The notes below the pieces were generated by a model. That model was not told the origin of the DNA. It was given only the letters and a program-made list of their open reading frames with translations, and did not search any database. DNA of 58,372 nucleotides from an uncultured Eubacteriales bacterium (GTDB taxonomy: Bacteria > Bacillota > Clostridia > Lachnospirales > Lachnospiraceae): assembly GCA_900314525.1 (NCBI GenBank), contig OMVN01000012.1:1-58372 (forward strand), in the 5' to 3' direction. Numbering within the stretch: position 1 is the first letter of the stretch; the number at the start of each line of letters is the position of its first letter. A program made the translations under genes and the position numbers. Positions 1 to 7,933 of this stretch are shown one piece after another.

Positions 1-202
1 AAATGCCATTATGGACAGGGTTCTGCATCATGCACATGTAATACCAATATCAGGAAAGTCCTACAGACTGAAGGATCATTTAAAACAAACAGACTAATTA
101 TAAATTTTTATATAATATTTTTTGTACATTGGGTCTTGACATTTTATAGCACGCTACGGGGTGTAAACCCTGTAGCAATAAAAATTAGGTCAAAGTGTTA
201 CA
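1..202 (+). mobile_element. Right end of an IS21-family insertion sequence (partial)
   Basis: The left edge carries the last codons of an IstB-type helper ATPase, followed by about 100 bp of non-coding DNA. That DNA holds a hairpin (arms 153-162 and 167-176, one mismatch). Read inward on the minus strand from 202, the sequence begins TGTAACACTTTGACC, which fits the TGT start typical of IS21-family terminal repeats. A related TGTCAAGACCC stretch lies further in, as multiple terminal repeats would give. The boundary at 202 is an inference: the left end, the target duplication and istA are outside the window. Most likely a real IS remnant or the end of an intact copy. Confidence 0.6.
2..97 (+). 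CDS. istB: IstB-like IS21 transposition ATPase, C-terminal fragment
   Basis: Only the last 31 codons are present, running off the left edge. The visible residues (NAIMDRVLHHAHVIPISGKS, then YRLKDHLKQTD) match the conserved IstB tail, where a D-R-x-x-H motif is followed by a G-x-S-Y-R-L-K signature. In IS21 elements IstB is the AAA+ partner of the IstA transposase and controls target selection. No Walker motifs are inside the window, so function rests on the tail alone. It ends about 100 bp before the presumed element border. Confidence 0.75.
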   Translation, partial: NAIMDRVLHHAHVIPISGKSYRLKDHLKQTD

Positions 203-569
203 AAAATGCTTGACCACAACAAAGCAAGCTCCGAAATCTATGGTAGGATCGTGGAGGGGAAAAGACGCAGGTAAAGATTCTGATAAAAAGTATGATTGGC
301 TTTATATGGATGTGAAAAAAGATGGGTCATTTGAGATGATTGACGTGGAAGCTGCAAATCCAGTAGGCAAGGGATATTTTTACGGTGAAGTTGATGCTAA
401 AAAAGCTACAATTACAATTCATACCATTTACGATGAAGATTATACAGAAGGGGGATTAGCTGATTGGTGGAAGCTTGATAAGGTCGATAAGATTAATTTT
501 AATGTAAGGGGAGATATGCTGATTCTATCTCATAGGGGCAAGCAAATAAGATTTATAAGAAGTGAATAA
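195..569 (+). pseudogene. 5'-truncated lipocalin-like hypothetical protein
   Basis: This is an open frame of 124 codons with a GTG at its head and a stop just upstream. The GTG lies inside the presumed IS end and has no ribosome binding site; neither does the in-frame ATG at 240. The product has no signal peptide, but from residue 17 it reads GSWRGKD followed by alternating beta-strand-like segments, resembling small secreted lipocalin-like domains with a G-x-W start. The simplest reading is that an IS21 element removed the promoter and the signal or lipobox region, leaving the domain. It is followed by a clean terminator. Function unknown. Confidence 0.55.
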
Positions 570-576
570 AAAGATG

Positions 577-603
577 GAGAGGTATTTGCCTCTCTCTTTT
601 TTA
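577..603 (+). terminator. Intrinsic terminator after the truncated gene
   Basis: A six-base stem (GAGAGG/CCTCTC, loop TATTTG) is followed directly by a T-rich run. It closes the truncated upstream gene, supporting the view that this was once an expressed unit. Confidence 0.7.
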
Positions 604-635
604 TCTTGATTATAAGTGTTTGGTAAGGCAATATA

Positions 636-664
636 TTGGAAAATAGACAATAGTGTGTTACAAT
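636..664 (+). promoter_or_regulatory. Candidate promoter for the YczE-like gene
   Basis: TTGGAA and TACAAT are separated by 17 bp, and a TG one base before the -10 makes an extended -10. It lies 25 bp upstream of the start codon and just after a terminator, so a new transcript is expected here. Confidence 0.45.
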
Positions 665-689
665 ACCACATGGAAAAGAGGCAGAAAAA

Positions 690-1316
690 ATGCCAATAAA
701 AAGAATAATTGTATATATTGCTGGACTAATAATACTTGCATTGGGAATAGATCTCAATACAAAGACAATGCTTGGAATTTCACCAATCATATCGGTTCCG
801 TATAATATTTCTGTAATAAGCGGATGGCTATTAGGAGCGGTGATTTTCTCATATTATGTATTGCTTGTTATCTTACAATTATTAATACAAAAAAAGGATT
901 TTCCAGTATATCAGTTTTTACAGATACCATGTGCATTTGTAACAAGTGCTGCGGTTCAGATATTCGATAATGTAATTCCTGTACCAGGACATATTGCTTT
1001 AAAAATAATAGTACTGATACTAGCAATTGTTGTAACGGCAATAGGTGCATCCCTAGTTGTGGGAATGAAAATTGTGCCTAATCCCGCTGATGGACTAGCC
1101 AATATTATTGGTACAAAATTAGGCCATGGTTTTGGTTTTGGAAAAAATATAATTGATTTTATAAGTATTACAGTATCGATTATTATTGGACTTGTTGCAA
1201 AAGGAAGTATTATTGGAATCGGAATTGGAACAGTTATTACAATGATAATGACGGGAAGAGTAATTGCTTTATTACAGAATACAATAGATTCTATCTATGG
1301 ATGGGCAAGCAAATAG
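690..1316 (+). CDS. YczE/YitT-like integral membrane protein
   Basis: The 208-residue protein is almost entirely hydrophobic, with about five or six membrane segments. Glycine-rich motifs stand out (GIDLNTKTMLGISP near residue 19; NPADGLANIIGTKLGHGFG near 131). These are typical of the YczE/YyaS/YitT family of bacterial membrane proteins, probably the DUF6198 branch. The biochemical role of the family is not established; transport or a structural role has been suggested. A weak GAGG precedes the ATG. It lies immediately before the two-component operon, but that operon has its own operator-promoter starting five bases after this stop, so co-function is not implied. Confidence 0.7.
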   Translation: MPIKRIIVYIAGLIILALGIDLNTKTMLGISPIISVPYNISVISGWLLGAVIFSYYVLLVILQLLIQKKDFPVYQFLQIPCAFVTSAAVQIFDNVIPVPGHIALKIIVLILAIVVTAIGASLVVGMKIVPNPADGLANIIGTKLGHGFGFGKNIIDFISITVSIIIGLVAKGSIIGIGIGTVITMIMTGRVIALLQNTIDSIYGWASK

Positions 1317-1320
1317 CATC

Positions 1321-1373
1321 TTAAGAAATATTAAGTATTCTATAACGATATGTTAAGAACCTTATATTATAAT
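1321..1373 (+). promoter_or_regulatory. Response-regulator operator and activator-type promoter, two-component operon
   Basis: TTAAG repeats occur at 1321, 1331 and 1353, with a weaker ATAAC at 1342. This is direct-repeat spacing of 10-11 bp, the arrangement bound by OmpR/PhoB-class dimers. A TATAAT follows at 1368, but the matching -35 position has no consensus, as expected for an activator-dependent promoter. The same geometry recurs before the ligase gene (3421-3473), so the regulator encoded here probably controls both units. Binding is inferred. Confidence 0.65.
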
Positions 1374-1408
1374 TTAAAGAGTCAAAATTATTTTTGAGAG
1401 GAAAAGCT

Positions 1409-2119
1409 ATGGACGATGAAACACAGATTTTAATAATTGAAGATGATAAAGACCTGCGTGAAGGTGTTAAAATTCTCCTTGAGGGTGAAAACCACATTGT
1501 CATAGAGGCAGAAAATGGTATAGAAGGTCTCAGTAAATTGAATGAAGATACAGATCTTGTGATATTAGACATAATGATGCCGGGAATATCTGGAATAAAA
1601 ACATGCGAAAAAATAAGGGAGATTTCAAATGTACCTGTTTTATTTCTAACTGCAAAATCTCAGGAGTCTGACAAACTTATAGGTCTTATGGCTGGTGGCG
1701 ATGACTATCTCACAAAACCTTTCTCGTATACAGAACTTTTGGTAAGAGTGAGGGCATTACTCAGAAGATATAAGATATATCAGGGAAAAAAGAGTTCAAG
1801 GAATAATAACAGTATTATTGAACTGGCAGGTATTAAGTTAGATATGGAATATAATCATGTTATTGTCAAGGGGGAAGAGATAAATATGACTGATACTGAG
1901 TATCAGATTTTGAAACTTCTCATGAAACATCCAAATCAGATTTTTACAGCACAGAGTCTGTATGAGTCTGTGTGGAATGAGCCATTCTTCTATAATTGTA
2001 CCAATACACTTATGGTACATATCAGAAAAATACGAAAGAAAATAGAAGAAAATCCGCAGGATCCAAGTCTTATTATTACAGTGTGGGGAAAAGGATATAA
2101 ATTTAATGAAAAGCAGTAA
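1409..2119 (+). CDS. OmpR/PhoB-family response regulator (VanR-like)
   Basis: The 236-residue protein has an N-terminal receiver domain with the acidic pair E11-D12-D13, the phosphoacceptor D54 in VILDIMMPG, the switch Thr in FLTAK and the Lys in YLTKPF. The C-terminal half is a winged helix ending in the WGKGYKF signature. The start was placed at the ATG behind GAGAGG; an in-frame TTG 15 bases earlier has no binding site. The downstream kinase gene overlaps by 14 bases, so the pair is translationally coupled. The VanR-like sequence and the following envelope operon suggest control of cell-surface modification. The direct target is inferred from shared operators. Confidence 0.92.
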   Translation: MDDETQILIIEDDKDLREGVKILLEGENHIVIEAENGIEGLSKLNEDTDLVILDIMMPGISGIKTCEKIREISNVPVLFLTAKSQESDKLIGLMAGGDDYLTKPFSYTELLVRVRALLRRYKIYQGKKSSRNNNSIIELAGIKLDMEYNHVIVKGEEINMTDTEYQILKLLMKHPNQIFTAQSLYESVWNEPFFYNCTNTLMVHIRKIRKKIEENPQDPSLIITVWGKGYKFNEKQ

Positions 2120-3434
2120 AGTAAAAAGGATAATAAAAAGAAAATCCTTATATTTAAAGATGGGTGTTCTTGTTACTGTGGCATTATTTGTCGCAGTACT
2201 TAGTTTTCTCATATTGAATTATCTGTCCGAAATTTCTATAGAAAAGATATGGGACAGTGACAGGATAGAGAAGGAAAATCAGAAATACATCGACGAGTTC
2301 AAAAAATTTGTGTCTGACAACGAGTTAAAGAGCACAGACAAGAAAATCATAAGTAAATGGGTTAAGGAAAAAAAGATTATTTCCTTAAGCCTGTACAAGC
2401 ATAATCAGAGTAATGATATATCAGATTACACATATGAACCTCAGGACTGGTCATTCTTAGGAGATAAGACTGCAAATCAGGACGTTAAATATTATACGAT
2501 AAATTTTAAGGACAGAAATTTGCAGGCAGTAATTGTTGGTTCATATGATATAAGTATTTACCATTATTCAAATGTAATTTCTCTGGTAATCTCATTTATT
2601 ATAATGATGGCAATAGTGTTTGCAGGAATGAGAAGAGAGGTTAAATATATAAGGACCTTATATCTGGAAACACAGATATTAGAGGGAGGAAACCTGGAGT
2701 ATGAAATAACTGTAAGGGGAACAGACGAATTATCAGAACTTGCACATGAAATCAATTCGATGAGAATTTCGTTGAAAGATCAGTATGAAAGAGATATAGA
2801 ACTTACAGAGACTAATCAGAGAATGATAACTGAAATATCCCATGATTTAAGAACTCCACTGACTACAATACTTTTATACACAGAAATAATAAAAAAGCAT
2901 AAATACAGGGATCTTGATGAGGCCAACGAATATATAGAGAAAATCGAGAAAAAAGTATACCATATGAAGGGTTTATCAGAAAAGCTTTTAGAGTACTCTA
3001 TGCTGGCAGAAAAAGATTCTGCAATTGAACTACAGGAAGAAAATTTCAGGGATGTATTTTATGAATTACTCTCAGAGATGGTATCATACGAAGAGCAGCA
3101 GGGATTTAATGTTGTGTTTAATGGAGAATGGCCGGAGAATACAATTGAAGTATATGATGAATATATTATGAGAATAGTAAACAATATAACCTCTAATATA
3201 GAAAAATATGCAAATCCAAAAGAAACTGTAACAATTGATGTTGTATCCAAAGATGGCTATACAGGATTAAGATTTAAGAATTGTCTTAGAGTATCTGAAG
3301 ATAAGACAGATAGCAAGAGCAGGGGGATAGGAATAGTGAGTATAAAACATATGATGAAAAATATGAGAGGGCAGTGTGAAGTTAAAATGGAGAATAATAA
3401 ATTTAGTCTAACAATATATTTTAAGAATTATTAA
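2106..3434 (+). CDS. Membrane sensor histidine kinase (VanS-like)
   Basis: The 442-residue kinase has two membrane segments (about residues 18-40 and 157-177) around an extracytoplasmic domain of roughly 115 residues. A HAMP-like linker follows, then the dimerisation box SHDLRTPL with His246 as phosphoacceptor, then a HATPase domain with the N box (NNITSNIEKYA) and the G box (GIGIVSIKHMM). It should phosphorylate the overlapping upstream response regulator. The stimulus is unknown. The sensor loop is lysine-rich and mixed-charge, compatible with sensing surface charge, peptides or antibiotics, but no ligand motif is recognisable. Its last codons contain the operator of the next operon. Confidence 0.9.
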   Translation: MKSSKVKRIIKRKSLYLKMGVLVTVALFVAVLSFLILNYLSEISIEKIWDSDRIEKENQKYIDEFKKFVSDNELKSTDKKIISKWVKEKKIISLSLYKHNQSNDISDYTYEPQDWSFLGDKTANQDVKYYTINFKDRNLQAVIVGSYDISIYHYSNVISLVISFIIMMAIVFAGMRREVKYIRTLYLETQILEGGNLEYEITVRGTDELSELAHEINSMRISLKDQYERDIELTETNQRMITEISHDLRTPLTTILLYTEIIKKHKYRDLDEANEYIEKIEKKVYHMKGLSEKLLEYSMLAEKDSAIELQEENFRDVFYELLSEMVSYEEQQGFNVVFNGEWPENTIEVYDEYIMRIVNNITSNIEKYANPKETVTIDVVSKDGYTGLRFKNCLRVSEDKTDSKSRGIGIVSIKHMMKNMRGQCEVKMENNKFSLTIYFKNY

Positions 3435-3473
3435 GAAAATAATCATATGAAATTTATGATTTTTATATATAAT
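3421..3473 (+). promoter_or_regulatory. Response-regulator operator and promoter, ligase-decarboxylase operon
   Basis: TTAAG at 3421 and 3431 is separated by five bases, with weaker half-sites at the 3442 and 3453 register, and TATAAT lies at 3468. The distance from first half-site to -10 is 47 bp, identical to the two-component promoter at 1321. There is no recognisable -35. The first half-sites overlap the kinase stop codon. Transcription would start near 3480, leaving a leader of about 27 bases. Confidence 0.65.
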
Positions 3474-3506
3474 TTATAATTAAAATGTAAGAATGAGGTT
3501 AGGAAT

Positions 3507-4991
3507 ATGAAATGCGTATTAGAAATGCTTGAAAAAACGTGCAGACAGTATCCTGATAAGGAAGCTGTTGAAGATATACAGTCAGTAGTTACATTTAGCA
3601 GACTTGTTGAAATGTCAAAGAGAATAGGAAGTCTCTTAGCGGAACATATAAGTAAAAACGAGCCTGTAATAGTAATTATGGAGAAGAGTATATTAAGTCT
3701 TGCATCTGAGTTTGGGGTAGTTTATGCCGGAGGATTTTATATACCAGTAAGTATTGAGCAGCCGGTAGAGAGAGTTAATCAGATTATTTCAGTATTAAAT
3801 GCGAAAATAATAGTTACAGATAATACAGAGAAAATAAAAGAGTTTGGATTTGATGGAATTGTTATTAATGTTATGGATGGAATTAGCCATGATATTGATG
3901 AGGCAAAACTCGGGGAAATTAGAAAAGAAGCCAAGAGTGAAGATCCTTTATACGGAATATTTACTTCTGGTTCAACAGGCACACCTAAATGTGTAATTAT
4001 AAATAATGGTGCAGTTATTTCGTTTATTGGTCATTTTACAGAAACATTTGGAATTAATAAAGATGATGTAATTGCGAATCAGGCCCCATTTGATTTTGAC
4101 GTATCAGTAAAAGATATTTACTCAGGTTTATATACAGGAGCAAAGGTAGTACTGATTCCTAAAAAATATTTTTCAATGATTTCTAATCTTCTAGACTTTC
4201 TCATTGATAAACAGGCAACTGTAATTGTGTGGGCAGTATCTGCGATGTGTATGGTATCAGGTCTTAGAGGATTCAATTATAAAGTACCTGACAAGTTAAG
4301 ACTTGTAATGTTTTCTGGTGAAGTTATGCAGCCAAAACAGCTTAGAATATGGCAAGATGCACTTCCAGATGTAAAATTTGTAAATTTATACGGACCATCA
4401 GAAATAACATGTAATTGTACATATCATGTAGTAGAGAGAAAGCTTGAATTAGGAGATGTTCTTCCTATTGGAATACCATTTGACGGAAGAGAAGTTTTTA
4501 TTCTGGATGAAAATAATGAAATAATTAATAAGACAGATGAAGAAGGGGAAATCTGTGTTGCAGGTGAATCTATTTCAGATGGATACTATAACAACACGGT
4601 AGAGACAGAAAAACATTTTGTTACATACAATGGCAAATATGTATATAAGACGGGAGATATGGGGTATTTTGGAGAAAATGGAGAACTGTACTTCTGTGGA
4701 AGAAGAGATTTTCAGATAAAACATATGGGTCACAGAATAGAATTAGAGGAAGTTGACCATGCAATATCTCAGATCGATGGAGTTTCAATGGTATGCTGTA
4801 TTTATATTCCAGAGAGAAACAGAATAATTTCTTACTACTCAGGAGACATAGATAAAACTGAACTTCACAAGGAAGCAAAGAGTAAACTTCCTGGATATAT
4901 GCTTCCAAAGAAATTTATACAGGTGGACACAATGCCACTTAATAAAAATGGTAAAATTGACAGGAATGCACTTAGAACTATGGAGGGCTAG
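3507..4991 (+). CDS. DltA-like amino acid adenylating ligase
   Basis: This 494-residue ANL-family enzyme activates an amino acid with ATP and loads it on a carrier protein. Visible core motifs are TSGSTGTPK (from 153), the amine-binding Asp198 in FDFDVSVKD, the GPSE block, the TGD hinge region and the catalytic Lys483 in NGKIDR. Length and spacing match DltA (D-alanine ligase for teichoic acid). However, the position that is a Cys in Bacillus DltA (about 268/269, in the F-C-G-E-V motif) is Ser270 here, so the substrate may not be D-alanine. It is the first gene of a five-gene operon with a carrier and a membrane acyltransferase. An RBS (GAGGTTAGGA) supports the start. Confidence 0.85.
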   Translation: MKCVLEMLEKTCRQYPDKEAVEDIQSVVTFSRLVEMSKRIGSLLAEHISKNEPVIVIMEKSILSLASEFGVVYAGGFYIPVSIEQPVERVNQIISVLNAKIIVTDNTEKIKEFGFDGIVINVMDGISHDIDEAKLGEIRKEAKSEDPLYGIFTSGSTGTPKCVIINNGAVISFIGHFTETFGINKDDVIANQAPFDFDVSVKDIYSGLYTGAKVVLIPKKYFSMISNLLDFLIDKQATVIVWAVSAMCMVSGLRGFNYKVPDKLRLVMFSGEVMQPKQLRIWQDALPDVKFVNLYGPSEITCNCTYHVVERKLELGDVLPIGIPFDGREVFILDENNEIINKTDEEGEICVAGESISDGYYNNTVETEKHFVTYNGKYVYKTGDMGYFGENGELYFCGRRDFQIKHMGHRIELEEVDHAISQIDGVSMVCCIYIPERNRIISYYSGDIDKTELHKEAKSKLPGYMLPKKFIQVDTMPLNKNGKIDRNALRTMEG

Positions 4992-4993
4992 CA

Positions 4994-6157
4994 ATGGAAG
5001 AAAAATTGATTAAGGAAGCTTTGGGCAAATACAAAACCCCTTTTTATATGTTTTCTGTTGAAGATGCAGAGAAAACAATTAGTGGGCTTAGGAACAAAAT
5101 AAATGGTAGAGCAAATCTCTGTTATGCCATGAAGGCAAATCCGTTTATGGTAAGATATATAGAGCCTTATGTAGACAGAATTGAAGTGTGTTCTATGGGA
5201 GAATTCGAGATATGTAATGAATTGGGAATAAATCAGGAAAAAGTTCTTATCTCAGGTGTGTTAAAAGAGGAAGAAGATATTATAAGAATTATGGACACAT
5301 TTGAAAACAGATGCTGTTATACAATCGAATCACCAGAGCAGTACAGACTTATATCTGACTGGGCCAGTAATAATCAGAAGAAAATGAGTGTTTATTTCAG
5401 ACTAACTAGTGGAAATCAGTTTGGAATGGATGAGGAAACAATAGATGGGCTTTTAAAAGCAGCTGCTGATAATAACTTCATTGAAGTCAGAGGCATTCAT
5501 TTTTTCTCTGGAACACAGAAAAAAGTGAAGAGAATAAAAGACGAAACCCAGAGAATTAAGGACTATTTCATTAAAATGAAAGAGGCTGGTCATGAATTTG
5601 GAGAACTCGAATATGGACCAGGAATGGCGGTAAGTTACTTTGAAGGTCAGAAGGAACCAGAAGAATATTTTGATTATCTTGACGAATTTGGAGAAAATGT
5701 TAAAATAACCATTGAACTTGGAAGAAGAATAGCCGCAGAATGCGGAGTATATGTAACTACCATCAAGGATATCAAGACAACCTCAGATGTTAATTACTGC
5801 ATAGTCGATGGTGGTATTCATCAGATGAATTATGATGGACAGTTAAGAGGAATGTACAATCCTGACATAAGAGTAATCAGAAAAGATGGCATTGATTATG
5901 ATGATAATGCTGAAATGAAAAAATATGTAATAGCAGGTTCACTTTGTACAACAAATGATATATTAGTAAGCAGTAAAGAGTTTACAAATCCACAGATTAA
6001 TGATGTGTTGGCGTTTTATAAAACAGGTGCATATTCTGTAACAGAAGGAATGCTTATGTTTTTAAGTCACAGATTACCAGCAATTATTATAAATGAACTC
6101 AATGGAAATATGACTCTGTTGAGGGAAAATATTGAAACTTATAAATTTAACATGTAG
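4994..6157 (+). CDS. Type III-fold PLP amino acid decarboxylase
   Basis: The 387-residue protein has the alanine racemase/LysA fold: Lys47 in CYAMKANP forms the PLP aldimine, the HFF-S-G segment follows, and ELGRR binds phosphate. The C-terminal domain contributes Cys318 and Asp322 (LCTTND), the decarboxylase signature, plus Tyr in KTGAYS. The late FLSH motif resembles carrier- or siderophore-linked decarboxylases (BtrK, PvsE, SbnH types) more than LysA. It starts two bases after the ligase stop with its own binding site, so it is made with the carrier system. Canonical dlt operons have no such enzyme. It may act on free amino acid or on a carrier-bound substrate. Racemase activity is less likely given the Cys-Asp pair. 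Confidence 0.82.
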   Translation: MEEKLIKEALGKYKTPFYMFSVEDAEKTISGLRNKINGRANLCYAMKANPFMVRYIEPYVDRIEVCSMGEFEICNELGINQEKVLISGVLKEEEDIIRIMDTFENRCCYTIESPEQYRLISDWASNNQKKMSVYFRLTSGNQFGMDEETIDGLLKAAADNNFIEVRGIHFFSGTQKKVKRIKDETQRIKDYFIKMKEAGHEFGELEYGPGMAVSYFEGQKEPEEYFDYLDEFGENVKITIELGRRIAAECGVYVTTIKDIKTTSDVNYCIVDGGIHQMNYDGQLRGMYNPDIRVIRKDGIDYDDNAEMKKYVIAGSLCTTNDILVSSKEFTNPQINDVLAFYKTGAYSVTEGMLMFLSHRLPAIIINELNGNMTLLRENIETYKFNM

Positions 6158-6182
6158 TTATAAAATGAAAGGATGAATTATT

Positions 6183-6404
6183 ATGGAAAAACTTTTAGAA
6201 ATTTTAAATGACATTGATGACAGTATTGATTATGAAACAGAGACAGGTCTTATCGACAATCATATTTTTGATTCGTTTGATATTATTCAGTTAGTATCAG
6301 CAATTGATGATGAATTTGATGTGTCAGTGGATGCTTCATTACTTGTACCTGAAAATTTCAATTCTGCACAGGCTATTTATAATATGATTGAAAGCCTTAA
6401 ATAG
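6183..6404 (+). CDS. Small acyl/aminoacyl carrier protein
   Basis: This 73-residue acidic helical protein has the phosphopantetheine attachment motif D-S-F-D with Ser31, followed by IIQLVSAIDDEF, as in DltC-like and acyl carrier proteins. It should carry the amino acid activated by the ligase two genes upstream as a thioester and present it to the MBOAT protein encoded nine bases downstream. Its size (about 75 residues is normal for DltC) and acidity fit a free-standing carrier. A holo-carrier synthase is not in the window. No second carrier gene is present, so the ligase partner is unambiguous. Confidence 0.85.
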   Translation: MEKLLEILNDIDDSIDYETETGLIDNHIFDSFDIIQLVSAIDDEFDVSVDASLLVPENFNSAQAIYNMIESLK

Positions 6405-6412
6405 AAATTGTT

Positions 6413-7933
6413 ATGAATTATTTTGATACAATATATTTATTTATATTTTTGCCAGTTGCTATGCTTATATATCAGCTGACAAAGAGAAAATTCAGGTGGA
6501 TAACACTTCTTGTTTTGAGCTGTTTTGTATATTATACAATGAGTGAAAAACTTATAATTGTGTTTGCAGCAACTTCATTTTTTACATATTTGATTGCACG
6601 GATTATACAGAACAGAAATGATAATGGAAAAAAGAGCAAGGGATTTCTGATATTGGGTATTGTAGGTCTGTTCCTAACACTGATAATATTCAAATATACA
6701 GGATTTCTTGAACAGAACCTCAATGTGATTCTGGCAAAGCTGAAGGTTAAACAGCTGCCAGATGTAGGTAATATCATAATGCCTATGGGAATATCATTCT
6801 ACACATTAGAGGCAGTAGGATATATTACAGATGTGTACTGGAAGAAGATAAAGGCAGAAAAAAATCCCCTCAAGGTAATGCTTTTTCTGGGATTTTTTCC
6901 TCAGATTATGGAAGGACCGATTGCTCTATATTCTCAGACATCGTCAAAACTTTTTGAAGGAAATCCAATCACAGCAGATAACATTTCACAAGGCGGAATA
7001 AGAATTTTTATTGGTCTCTTTAAGAAAATAGTTATTGCAGACAGATTATCAATGATGGTTTCACGTCTTTATAAGAATCCGCTGCAGTATCATGGAGCTA
7101 TGATTGCAGGTGCAGCTATTGTATATACAATCCAGTTATACTTAGAGTTTTCGGGCACAATGGATGTTGTAAATGGTTCTGCTAAGCTATTTGGAATAAG
7201 TTTACCAGAGAACTTCAAACAGCCATTCTTTTCAAAGGATGCATCTGAATTCTGGAGAAGATGGCATATTTCTCTTGGAGTCTGGTTTAGAACTTATATC
7301 TTTTATCCAGTGTCCGTTTCTAAAATGGTTAGAAAATGGAATAAAAAAGCAAAGAAAAAATATGGAAAGTATGTCACAAAACTCGGGACTACAGCAATGT
7401 GTCTGCTTCCTGTATGGATAGGAAATGGAATCTGGCATGGTGCTCAGTGGAATTATATTTTTTATGGAGTATATTACTTTATAATATTATTTGTAGAGTC
7501 CGCACTGGAACCAGTAAGGAAAAAGGCAGAGAAAAAAATTAATACAGGTGTTTTTAATGTAGCAAGAACCCTGAAAACATGGTGCATTATCTTTATCGGA
7601 GAGATGCTATTTAGATCTGACGGTGTGATAATTTGGTTTAAAATGCTGGGAAGGATGTTTTATAAATTCAGAATCTCTGATTTTGCAGGTTTAATACATA
7701 TCAAAGGTGTAAACTTTATTCTCGGGGATTACTTAGTAATATTTGTGGGGATTATTCTAATAGCAATTTATGATATTTTGAAAGAGAAAAATATTTCTCT
7801 GTTTTCGAATCTTGGAAGATTTGAAATGCCAGTCAGATGCGTTGTATATTATGCACTTATATTGAGTATAGTTATTTTTGGTGCGTATGGAACAGGATAT
7901 GAGAAGGTAGATATGATATATGCAGGATTTTAA
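6413..7933 (+). CDS. MBOAT-family membrane acyltransferase (AlgI/DltB-like)
   Basis: The 506-residue polytopic protein has about ten to twelve membrane segments. MBOAT hallmarks are present: MPMGISFYTLEA, FFPQIMEGP, FWRRWHISLGVWFRTY and the catalytic His342 in GIWHGAQW. These motifs look closer to AlgI/PatA than to classical DltB. The family takes an activated acyl group from the cytoplasm and passes it outward to a polysaccharide or teichoic acid. Here the donor would be the carrier protein encoded just upstream. The gene overlaps the next gene by 14 bases, so it is translationally coupled to the SGNH partner, as in DltB-DltD and PatA-PatB pairs. Confidence 0.88.
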   Translation: MNYFDTIYLFIFLPVAMLIYQLTKRKFRWITLLVLSCFVYYTMSEKLIIVFAATSFFTYLIARIIQNRNDNGKKSKGFLILGIVGLFLTLIIFKYTGFLEQNLNVILAKLKVKQLPDVGNIIMPMGISFYTLEAVGYITDVYWKKIKAEKNPLKVMLFLGFFPQIMEGPIALYSQTSSKLFEGNPITADNISQGGIRIFIGLFKKIVIADRLSMMVSRLYKNPLQYHGAMIAGAAIVYTIQLYLEFSGTMDVVNGSAKLFGISLPENFKQPFFSKDASEFWRRWHISLGVWFRTYIFYPVSVSKMVRKWNKKAKKKYGKYVTKLGTTAMCLLPVWIGNGIWHGAQWNYIFYGVYYFIILFVESALEPVRKKAEKKINTGVFNVARTLKTWCIIFIGEMLFRSDGVIIWFKMLGRMFYKFRISDFAGLIHIKGVNFILGDYLVIFVGIILIAIYDILKEKNISLFSNLGRFEMPVRCVVYYALILSIVIFGAYGTGYEKVDMIYAGF

